Shown here piece after piece: positions 14,828-21,803 of a stretch of DNA of 34,062 nt. Numbering within the stretch: the first letter of the stretch is position 1; the number at the start of each line of letters is the position of its first letter. Source of the DNA: Comamonadaceae bacterium (GTDB lineage: Bacteria; Pseudomonadota; Gammaproteobacteria; Burkholderiales; Burkholderiaceae_C); assembly GCA_027483085.1 (NCBI GenBank), contig JAIXVK010000474.1, positions 1 to 34,062 on the forward strand. The letters are read 5' to 3'. The notes beneath the pieces were generated by a model. The model had not been told where the DNA came from. It saw nothing but the letters and a program-made list of their open reading frames with translations, and did not search any database. The position numbers and the translations under genes were made by a program.

Positions 14828-15256
14828 CACCCCCTCACGGGGGTGGTCGGCTAGGGCCGACTCCCTGCTCCTCAAGGGCTGGACGCCCTTGTCCTCCTAC
14901 CCTTCGCGCTGCTGTCGCAGCTCCAGCGGCCTGCGGCCTCGGGAGCCCCCCCGCTTGACAGCGGGTACCCAGCTTCCTGCAGGCTGAACTCGCGCCCTTC
15001 GGGACGGCTCATTCAGGTCAACGCCCTGGCGGGCTTTTGACTTGGCTACGCCAACCTTGGGAACCTGGGTACCCGTTGCCACGGGGGGGCGGAGCTCCGC
15101 TCCCCACTTGCCTGAACCGGCGCTGGGGCGCCTAAACCGCTGGGGCGGTTTTCAGGCCGCTGTCGTCGCTGCGCGACCCAGCTAAGCGGTTCCCCTCGGC
15201 TCGCAATTCCCGCCTGTCGGCGGTTGCGAGTCGTCCTGGCGGACGACCCTGACGGG
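14828..15256. repeat. Array of about a dozen GC-rich hairpins
   Basis: Perfect short stems with 3-5 nt loops follow one another: 14828-14845, 14846-14861, 14873-14891, 14908-14921, 14928-14938, 14950-14965, 15017-15041, 15119-15132, 15134-15151, 15165-15177, 15210-15223 inside 15200-15230, 15230-15247 and 15247-15256. Nearly all plus-strand loops begin with T and most read TGNC or TGGG. Some are nested: CCTGAA/TTCAGG (15111-15116/15151-15156) encloses two hairpins, giving a branched fold. No open frame here is credible. Possible structured RNA, transfer origin or replication origin. Confidence 0.75.
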
Positions 15257-15393
15257 CCTTTTGTTGGGCAGATCTGAGAATGAAGTTTCACTCAAATTCG
15301 TTCAGCATCCACGAGAAAACGCGGCGACTCCCATGCGTTGCAGTTATACGTTTCGATCGATAGACTCCGCTCGATTTTTAAATGGAGTCACAC

Positions 15394-15696
15394 ATGGATT
15401 TGGAAAAACGTATCGCTGATCTGGAGCAAAAACTCAAAGAAACAAAGGAGAAAGCTGCGAAAAAAGCTGCTGCCAAAAAGGCACAAGATCAAGCTGCTTT
15501 GAAAGCTGCCACCCAAAGAAAGCAAGCGCTGGCCGGTGAATTTCTACTGGATGGAGCGTTCGATGTTGGTGCTCTCGTTAACGTTAAAAATCAAAGATTT
15601 GATGCATGGCTCACTCACCCAGCCGATCGGAAGTTGTTTGGATTTCCTGTGGGATCCACGAACATATCGGGATCTCAAGGTGGAAATCATGCGTAA
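15394..15696 (+). CDS. Small basic coiled-coil protein, mobilization (TraD/MobC-like) candidate
   Basis: A 100-residue protein from ATG 15394; the GGAG at 15384-15387 serves as ribosome site for this ATG, so the ATG at 15382 is less likely. Residues 1-45 are a lysine/alanine-rich coiled coil (DLEKRIADLEQKLKETKEK). The C-terminal part ends DAWLTHPADRKLFGFP, resembling the 'L..p.DR.LFGL' ending of small TraD/MobC-type relaxosome accessory proteins. It would bind DNA at the transfer origin, perhaps the adjacent hairpin array. No relaxase gene is nearby, so the module may be a remnant or act in trans. It overlaps the next gene by 8 bp. Confidence 0.55.
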   Translation: MDLEKRIADLEQKLKETKEKAAKKAAAKKAQDQAALKAATQRKQALAGEFLLDGAFDVGALVNVKNQRFDAWLTHPADRKLFGFPVGSTNISGSQGGNHA

Positions 15697-15883
15697 AGAA
15701 TTTCGTGAAGAGTGGGCGAGGCTGAATCCTGTTTTTGTGCGTCCTGAGGACTCGGTTTTTCAAACTATTCGACATGCAATCAAAGAGACATTGCATGGAA
15801 TTTTTGCCCCACTTTTTCTGTTTGTCTGGGTCGTGAAGTTGGCAGGGCGACGCTTGAAAGCGTTCACTTGCGGGATGATCTAA
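15689..15883 (+). CDS. 64-aa one-span membrane protein coupled to the mobilization-like gene
   Basis: The frame starts at ATG 15689, 8 bp before the upstream gene's stop, with AAGGTGG at about 15679-15685 as ribosome site. A polar N-terminus (MRKEFREEWARLNPVFVRPE) precedes an amphipathic segment and one membrane span at about residues 38-55 (GIFAPLFLFVWVVKLAG). No family recognised; small membrane proteins of this kind often accompany mobilization genes. A perfect terminator follows 22 bp after the stop, which supports a two-gene operon. Confidence 0.6.
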   Translation: MRKEFREEWARLNPVFVRPEDSVFQTIRHAIKETLHGIFAPLFLFVWVVKLAGRRLKAFTCGMI

Positions 15884-15905
15884 GCAGTCCTTAGCGCAGC
15901 AAGAG

Positions 15906-15932
15906 TTACTGCACCAGAAAGCAGTAATTTTT
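15906..15932 (+). terminator. Rho-independent terminator of the mobilization-like operon
   Basis: Stem TTACTGC (15906-15912) and GCAGTAA (15921-15927), loop ACCAGAAA, followed at once by TTTTT (15928-15932). Confidence 0.88.
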
Positions 15933-16189
15933 CAACGTTCAACAGGTTGCCTTAATGTCTGCTTGAGGCTGGAAGTTATGCCGCACGAACGGCTGATCTT
16001 AGGGGCTTCTCCAAGATGCTGATCTACCCGTTTGCAGCTAATCATTTAGATGGCTGTCGTCGGTCACATAGGCATGTCCCAATAGTGCACATACGGGCCG
16101 ATATCGTTGCCTATAAGGAGCAGGTAGATAAACTTCCCCTTGTCCAGTTTTATTGCAAAATCCTTTGAAGAATTCGGGGAGCAGGAGCA

Positions 16190-16217
16190 TTGACAATGCT
16201 GAGTGGCGGGGTATACC
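16190..16217 (+). promoter_or_regulatory. Sigma70-type promoter of the Gabija operon
   Basis: TTGACA (16190-16195), 16-bp spacer, TATACC (16212-16217). Transcription would begin near 16224, leaving a leader of about 40 nt before the ATG at 16264. The perfect -35 box predicts constitutive expression and argues against the upstream start at 16153. Confidence 0.75.
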
Positions 16218-16263
16218 GGCGCGCTCAAAAGATCTCCCCGACAACACCTTGAGGGAGGACACA

Positions 16264-18669
16264 ATGAAGCTACAGGCCTACCGGCTGCAGAACTATCGCC
16301 GACTGCGCGACGTTGTCATCGAGCTCGATGACGAGATCTCCATATTTGTCGGCGCCAACAACAGCGGAAAAACCTCCGCTGTTCAAGGCCTGTACTCAAT
16401 GCTCCGTGGCGAAGCAAAGAAGTTTGAGCTCTTCGACTTCAGCGCTGCGCTGTGGGCTGAGATTGACGCTATTGGTAAGACTGCTCCAGGGGACCAGGAT
16501 GCACCCAAGAGATTGCCGTCGATCCTTTTGGACCTCTGGTTCCGCGTTAGTGAAGATGATCTCGCCACCGCAATGTCGCTCCTTCCCAGCACAGAGTGGG
16601 ACGGCAAGTGCGTCGGCATCCGTGTGGCGTTCGAGCCTCGTGATGCCTATGAACTCGTTCGAAACTTTCATGAACTGCATGAGAAAGCGAACAACGCGGC
16701 TATTGCACTGGCTGCCAAGCGTAAAAAAAGCATAGAGCCTGCTGCCGAGGGGGGTACGGATACGGTTGAGGAAATGGGCGAGGCCAGCGAGTACAAGCCC
16801 TGGCCGGAGAGCCTCACGAAGTACCTCACCAAAGAGTTGAGCAAGGAATACACCTTTCGCTACTACGTGCTCGATGAACGCTCTTTTGACGGCTACCTAA
16901 CAAAAGAAGTCGATTACGAGCCGCTGCCTCTTGGTAAGGAGCCGGGTGGTGCCGCTATCCTAAAGTCTCTAGTGCGAGTGGACTTTCTGCGAGCGCAGCG
17001 GCACCTCGATGATCCGGACGTCGGCAGCTCTGACCGTGCCGAAAGTCTGTCGAGACGACTGAGCCGTTTCTATCACCGTAACCTAGAGAAGCGTGGCGAC
17101 GACCATGCGGCGCTCAAAGCGCTCGATACCTCCGAGAAGGAGCTGAACATCCACCTTGAGGAGGTGTTTAGTGACACCCTCAAGCGGTTGACTAAGCTAG
17201 GCTATCCAGGCGTGAACAATCCCGAAATCGTGATTCGGGCGGCCCTGGATCCGACTACCGTTCTGGGGCAGGACGCCAGGGTCCACTATGTGATTCCGGG
17301 TGCAGCTAGCGCTCAACTCCCCGACAGCTACAACGGCCTGGGGTTCAAAAATCTGGTCTATATGGTGGTGGAACTGCTCGACCTGCACGAGCAGTGGAAG
17401 GCCGAGGAAGATAAGCGAGCGCCGCTACATTTGATGTTCATTGAAGAGCCTGAGGCGCATCTGCACGCACAGATACAGCAGGTCTTCATCAGGAACGTTT
17501 TGCGCCTCCTTGAGGAGCCCAATGACCACGCGACGCTTTTCCACACCCAGCTCGTTATTACAACGCACTCCCCACACATCCTTTATGAGCGCGGGTTTTC
17601 TCCCATACGGTACTTCCGACGTGTCAGCGACCAGGTTGACCATCACACCGATGTACGGAATCTATCGCTTTTCAAGACGGGCGAGGCCGACGCTCCTGCG
17701 CGCGAATTCCTGCAGCGCTATCTGAAGCTGACGCACTGCGATCTCTTCTTTTCCGATGCTGTCATCTTGGTTGAAGGCAACGTCGAGCGCCTGCTTTTGC
17801 CCGCCATGATCGAGTCAGCTGCCACGCGCCTGCGTTCTTCCTCGCTGACCATCCTTGAAGTCGGTGGCGCATTTGCACATCGGTTCCAGGAACTGATCGC
17901 CTTCGTTGGACTCACGACGCTCGTAATCACGGATCTAGACAGCGTGACGGTAAAGATGGATGCCGAGAAGGCTGCCGTGAAAGGCGCTGACACTGATGGC
18001 ACCATTGACGAAGATGACGAGGACAATGACCTCAAGCCCTTCGACCTCGAAGAAGACGACGAAACGGAACCGGGCCGAAAGAAGAAGACCAAGAAGCGCG
18101 GCAGCACCTGCCACGCGCATGTTGAAGACGCTGTCACATCCAACCAAACCCTTATTAGCTGGATCCCTAAGAAACGGTCCGTTGCAGAACTCTGGGAAGT
18201 GACAGCGGAGCAAAAGACGCTATCTCTGTCTAAGGGTTCTAGCGCTGAGGTTCGGGTTGCTTATCAGACCAAAGTTTCGGTAACGGTGGGTTCGGCGACC
18301 GCACAGCTCTGCGGCCGTACGCTTGAGGAGGCCTTTGGTCTTGAGAACGCAGATTGGTGTCAAGCTGAGGCCAATCGGTCGGTCGGCCTCAAGCTGAAGC
18401 GCGCACCCTGCAGCCCCGAAGAGCTGGCTGAGAAGTTGCATGACAGGGTGGTCGGAAAGAATTTCGACAAGACTCGCTTTGCCCTTGAAGTCCTCGCTAG
18501 TGGGCCACACAATGGCTGGAAAGTCCCCACTTACATCGTCGAAGGCTTGGTCTGGCTCGAAGCGAAAGTGGCCCATGAGCTTGAGGCGGATATTGCCATC
18601 GCCACCGAGATTGAGCCGACTGCGATCGGCGCTGCGGCGATCATTTCTGAAGCGGAGCAGACGGCATGA
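16264..18669 (+). CDS. gajA: GajA: OLD-family ATPase-TOPRIM endonuclease of a Gabija defence system
   Basis: An 801-residue protein; the start has GGGAGGA 6 bp upstream. The N-terminal ABC-type ATPase has Walker A GANNSGKTS (30-38), Walker B FIEEPEAHLHAQ (E394/E395) and the switch VITTHSPHILYERG (about 435-448). The TOPRIM nuclease follows with ILVEGNVERLLLP (E504) and the DxD pair in ITDLDS (D557/D559). In Gabija, GajA nicks phage DNA when nucleotides fall, together with GajB. It is longer than the well-known Bacillus GajA (about 580 aa); an acidic then basic insert at about 580-615 (EDDEDNDL... GRKKKTKKRG) lies inside the TOPRIM region. It overlaps gajB by ATGA. Confidence 0.88.
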   Translation: MKLQAYRLQNYRRLRDVVIELDDEISIFVGANNSGKTSAVQGLYSMLRGEAKKFELFDFSAALWAEIDAIGKTAPGDQDAPKRLPSILLDLWFRVSEDDLATAMSLLPSTEWDGKCVGIRVAFEPRDAYELVRNFHELHEKANNAAIALAAKRKKSIEPAAEGGTDTVEEMGEASEYKPWPESLTKYLTKELSKEYTFRYYVLDERSFDGYLTKEVDYEPLPLGKEPGGAAILKSLVRVDFLRAQRHLDDPDVGSSDRAESLSRRLSRFYHRNLEKRGDDHAALKALDTSEKELNIHLEEVFSDTLKRLTKLGYPGVNNPEIVIRAALDPTTVLGQDARVHYVIPGAASAQLPDSYNGLGFKNLVYMVVELLDLHEQWKAEEDKRAPLHLMFIEEPEAHLHAQIQQVFIRNVLRLLEEPNDHATLFHTQLVITTHSPHILYERGFSPIRYFRRVSDQVDHHTDVRNLSLFKTGEADAPAREFLQRYLKLTHCDLFFSDAVILVEGNVERLLLPAMIESAATRLRSSSLTILEVGGAFAHRFQELIAFVGLTTLVITDLDSVTVKMDAEKAAVKGADTDGTIDEDDEDNDLKPFDLEEDDETEPGRKKKTKKRGSTCHAHVEDAVTSNQTLISWIPKKRSVAELWEVTAEQKTLSLSKGSSAEVRVAYQTKVSVTVGSATAQLCGRTLEEAFGLENADWCQAEANRSVGLKLKRAPCSPEELAEKLHDRVVGKNFDKTRFALEVLASGPHNGWKVPTYIVEGLVWLEAKVAHELEADIAIATEIEPTAIGAAAIISEAEQTA

Positions 18670-20597
18670 GCAGGCGAGTCGATAGCCCGGACACCCAAGC
18701 CGACCGAGAGATCCATGCGTGCATTGCTGCGACGCCACCGCAGCCTTTCGTGGTTCGTGCCGGTGCAGGTTCCGGCAAAACCACATCTCTTATCAAGGCG
18801 TTGGACTGGGTGATGTCGGAACACGGGGCTACCATGAGGGCGAAGAAGCAGAAGGTCGCGTGCATCACCTACACAGACCTCGCTGCCAATGAAATCCTGG
18901 CGGACGTCAACGACGATCCATTGGTACATGTCTCGACTATCCACAGCTTCTATTGGACGATTGCCAAGACGTTTCAGGCGGATATCAAGGTCTGGTTGAA
19001 AAACGACATCCACAGGCGGATCTCCGAGCTGGAAGAAGAGTTCAAGAACTACGGCGTACGTGTTCGACAAACCACGCGCGACAGGAATAAGGCCGATCAG
19101 GCGCGCTATGTTCAGAATCTAGAAGCTCTTGGCGGCGTCAAGACGTTCAATTACGGCGTCGGAAGCGACTACGCGAAAGGCATCCTCGGCCATGAGGACA
19201 TCCTTCAGCTCGCCGACTTCCTGCTTCAAAACCGTCCTTTGTTCCGAAGAGTCGTTGCACTGAACTACCCGTTCGTTTTTATTGATGAGAGTCAAGACAC
19301 CTTCCCTGGTGTTGTGAAGTCGTTCAAGGATGTTGAAGCCCAGATGCAGGGCAAGTTTTGCCTCGGGTTTTTTGGCGACCCGATGCAGTCGATCTTCATG
19401 AGAGGCGCAGGGGACATTCCGCTCGAAGGCCATTGGCGAGCGATCACGAAGCCAGAGAATTTTCGCTGCGCCAGGCAGATTCTGGACATAGCCAACGCCG
19501 TGCGCGCTCAGGGCGACGGCATGGTACAGGTCCGCGGTTTGCACGAAAAGGTCGATGGAGTCCTCAAGCCGGTGGAAGGCTCGGCCCGGATGTTCGTCCT
19601 GCCGAACACGCAGAACAGAACCGAAACTCTGGCAAAAGTCCGAGCGTGGAGCGGAGCGACTAACAACGACCAGAGTTGGACTACACCAGATAACGCGGTC
19701 AAGATTCTTGTCATCGTACACCGCATGGCGGCAAACCGGCTCGGCTTCGGCGGCATCTACTCGGCGCTTAACGACAAAACGTCGGAGGCTATGAAGCAGG
19801 GGATGCAGGACGGCACCGGCTGGCCCGTTCGACCTTTCCTTAGTTTCGCGCTGCCGGTCACTGCAGCGATGAAGGCAGGCAATGAGTTCGCAGCGATGAA
19901 CCTGCTACGTGAGTTTAGCCCTCGCTTGGCACCTGCTGCACTGACCGGGCGCCGTGCTGCAGATGTGCTGTGCGGGCTGCGCGCAGCCGTTTTGAAGCTA
20001 GTCACCATGCTGGATGAGACGGAAACCACTGTTGGTGACATTGCCCTTCATCTCCGCGATGAGACCCTTTTCGAGTTCGACGAGCGCTATGCCCGCTTGC
20101 TTAGCTTGGTCGGAAGTCGTACCGATGCAGCTCAAGATACAGAGGCTGCCGATGCGGCTCCTACCGAGGTACGAACCTCGGACACAGCGATGCTCAAGTT
20201 TCTTAAGTGCTCTGCGAAAGAGCTACTGCCATACGAACGCTATGTATCAGAAGGCTCACCCTATGCCACACAGCATGGCGTGAAAGGCGCCCAGTTCGAG
20301 CGTGTCATCGTGGTGATGGATGAGGAGGAGAGCGAGTACCGAACCTACAACTACGAGCGTGTTTTCGCCAGTGCTGAGGCTCGTGCGGCAGATCGCGCAG
20401 GAGCCCAAGGCGGCGATGAAAACACCTGGAGTCGAACGATACGATTGCTATACGTCTGCTGCACTCGCGCTAAGCGAGGGCTAGTTTTAACGTTCTTTGT
20501 TGCCGACCCGGCGGCTACTATAGAAAACGTTGTGGCAAATGGAATACTTCCTCGGAGTGCAGTCTTCACACATGATGCGCTGACTGCAATGCCGTAG
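18666..20597 (+). CDS. gajB: GajB: UvrD/Rep-like superfamily 1 helicase of the Gabija system
   Basis: A 643-residue protein. SF1 motifs are in order: Walker A AGAGSGKTTSL (32-42), motif Ia region VACITYTDLAANEI, Walker B FIDESQD (D207-D211), motif III GDPMQSIF, motif V TQHGVKGAQFERVIVV and motif VI RLLYVCCTRAKRGL. In Gabija, GajB senses DNA ends or degradation products and activates GajA. The ATG overlaps the gajA stop (ATGA), so both are made from one mRNA. It is somewhat longer than the Bacillus GajB. The alternative name is a class 2 OLD nuclease-helicase pair, which is the same architecture. Confidence 0.88.
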   Translation: MSRRVDSPDTQADREIHACIAATPPQPFVVRAGAGSGKTTSLIKALDWVMSEHGATMRAKKQKVACITYTDLAANEILADVNDDPLVHVSTIHSFYWTIAKTFQADIKVWLKNDIHRRISELEEEFKNYGVRVRQTTRDRNKADQARYVQNLEALGGVKTFNYGVGSDYAKGILGHEDILQLADFLLQNRPLFRRVVALNYPFVFIDESQDTFPGVVKSFKDVEAQMQGKFCLGFFGDPMQSIFMRGAGDIPLEGHWRAITKPENFRCARQILDIANAVRAQGDGMVQVRGLHEKVDGVLKPVEGSARMFVLPNTQNRTETLAKVRAWSGATNNDQSWTTPDNAVKILVIVHRMAANRLGFGGIYSALNDKTSEAMKQGMQDGTGWPVRPFLSFALPVTAAMKAGNEFAAMNLLREFSPRLAPAALTGRRAADVLCGLRAAVLKLVTMLDETETTVGDIALHLRDETLFEFDERYARLLSLVGSRTDAAQDTEAADAAPTEVRTSDTAMLKFLKCSAKELLPYERYVSEGSPYATQHGVKGAQFERVIVVMDEEESEYRTYNYERVFASAEARAADRAGAQGGDENTWSRTIRLLYVCCTRAKRGLVLTFFVADPAATIENVVANGILPRSAVFTHDALTAMP

Positions 20598-20628
20598 GAG
20601 GACGGCGCATGTTGAAGACAGACAAAAG

Positions 20629-20653
20629 GCGTTTTCAGGTGATCCTGAAACGC
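20629..20653 (+). terminator. Possible terminator hairpin after gajB
   Basis: GCGTTTTCAGG (20629-20639) pairs with CCTGAAACGC (20644-20653) with a one-base bulge, 32 bp after the gajB stop. There is no downstream T tract, so termination is uncertain. Confidence 0.45.
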
Positions 20654-20685
20654 GCACATGGCTAAAGAACGCTAGAAAGACAAAC

Positions 20686-20702
20686 GGCCACCTAAGGTGG
20701 CC
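20686..20702 (-). terminator. Hairpin with minus-strand T-rich tail
   Basis: GGCCACC-TAA-GGTGGCC is a perfect 7-bp stem. On the minus strand it is followed by GTTTGTCTTTC, so it may end a minus-strand gene. A short minus reading ending ADNRSHLEWESRKAR-stop lies just upstream of it (about 20725-20785) and looks like the decayed 3' end of a gene. Confidence 0.4.
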
Positions 20703-20787
20703 ACTGCATGCAAGTCTATCTAGCCTTTCGGGACTCCCACTCCAGATGAGACCGGTTATCAGCAAAGAGTTTGGACCCTTCTTCATT

Positions 20788-20809
20788 ATTGATAAAATAT
20801 GTTATCAAT
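20788..20809. repeat. Perfect inverted repeat ATTGATAA-N6-TTATCAAT
   Basis: An AT-rich operator-like palindrome in a gene-poor stretch. It lies next to a minus-strand ATG but the frame that follows it is not convincing. Confidence 0.5.
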
Positions 20810-21035
20810 AGTAAATGTGGCTGAAAGGTAGGCTGACGATAGATCGTCTGTAGTGGTCTGTGTACTGGAGAAAAACTTGCCTATCCAGGTGGAGTCACCA
20901 GCTGGAGGGTACCAATTCGATTAACCTGACCATCCGCGCTTGGAATGACAAACCATCTTCAGCTGATTTTTTGTGTTGACCAGCGGCCGCCGCCCCAGAT
21001 ATAGGTAGTAAACGTTTTGAATGTCAGGGGTAGGG

Positions 21036-21242
21036 TCAGAGAAACTTGTCGCTCCAGCGGGCGGCGTCCGCCACGAGTTGCGTCAACCGCTGCGCTTGTC
21101 CAGCCACGAAGGTGGCGAGGCCTTGGACAAAAGCGCGTTCGTCCTCGCCCTGATAGTCACCGGCTTTGGCTTGTTCCGCAGCTTAAGCGGCAGCCAGCTC
21201 AGCCAATCGCTGACCCGGTTGGCTTTCACGAGTGCTTAACGC
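21036..21242 (-). pseudogene. Decayed coding end with an in-frame stop
   Basis: On the minus strand one frame reads RLAELAAA, a TAA, then AAEQAKAGDYQGEDERAFVQ and GLATFVAGQAQRLTQLV, ending WSDKFL-stop at 21036-21038. The text on both sides of the internal stop is protein-like and in the same frame, so this looks like a gene fragment with a nonsense mutation. Family not recognised. It abuts the transposase fragment at 21247. Confidence 0.4.
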
Positions 21243-21246
21243 CAAG

Positions 21247-21335
21247 CTGATTCGTTCGATGTCACGCAAAGGGTGTTCACCTGACAACGCCGCCTATGAG
21301 AGTTTCTTTGGGCGATTTAAAACAGAGCTGCCACC
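21247..21335 (+). mobile_element. IS3-family transposase (orfB) C-terminal fragment
   Basis: The frame reads LIRSMSRKGCSPDNAAYESF, then FGRFKTEL, the well-conserved region around the last catalytic Glu of IS3-family DDE transposases (SMSRKGNSPDNAACEGFFGRLK type). Only about 28 codons survive, without ends. The right border falls at about 21325-21340, inside the truncated secreted-protein gene. Confidence 0.75.
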
Positions 21336-21578
21336 GGAAGAAAACACTCCCAGATTGACCGAGCCAAACGAGTTCGTGGTGTTGCTGTAATAGGTGGTGC
21401 CACCCAATGTGCCTATCACACCGCCATTACCACCGCCGTAAGACGAGAACGAAATTGCGTCACCGCTGGCGATCAGGTGATTCCAGTCCAGAAAAATAGA
21501 CGCAGTGTTGTTCGCGTGAGCGGCCGAGATCGGAACGAGCGCTGCGACAAACGCCAAGGCACTGACGAGTTATTTCAT
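21330..21578 (-). pseudogene. Truncated secreted-protein gene with a stop at codon 3
   Basis: Minus strand: an AGGGAAG ribosome site precedes ATG at 21578; the frame then reads M-K-stop-LVSALAFVAALVPISAAHA. The TAA at 21570-21572 is where a Lys (AAA) would complete a classic MKKLVSALAFVA signal peptide. The mature part (NNTASIFLDWNHLIASGD, then Gly/Ser/Asn-rich sequence) runs about 55 residues before it fuses to antisense transposase sequence near 21335. The gene is thus dead twice: nonsense mutation and 3' loss. The Gly/Ser/Thr-rich text suggests a secreted surface protein. A TTG at 21557 could restart translation but would remove most of the signal. Confidence 0.6.
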
Positions 21579-21803
21579 TGGACTTCCCTGTGGGACCAAA
21601 TTTATAGAGACTGGGCTTTAGGAGATTGCCCCTGTTTGACCAATAGTCGGAATGGCCTATGGGAGCCAGTCGCTTCGAGTCAATTCAGGCGAATTCAAAG
21701 GCTTCGGAGGTCAGTCAGAAGAATTTTCCGTATTGAAATTGCCAGGGGTTGACGCAGAGGGGTTCAGTGATAGCTTGAATTTGCAACTTCACTTGAACCT
21801 ACT
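21579..21803. other. Intergenic leader of the AAA+ gene
   Basis: No gene seen. No clear promoter or ribosome site could be fixed for the gene at 21804. Confidence 0.35.

Noticed and set aside
14764-15291. Several open frames in the hairpin array
   Set aside because: They are GC-driven frames rich in Arg/Pro/Gly on both strands; the region is better explained by its regular hairpins.
16153-16263. N-terminal extension of GajA
   Set aside because: The extension overlaps the -35 and -10 elements of the promoter, and ATG 16264 has a strong ribosome site and begins the ATPase fold directly.
18220-19070. Long minus-strand frames across the gajA/gajB junction
   Set aside because: Antisense shadows of two genes with complete catalytic motifs.
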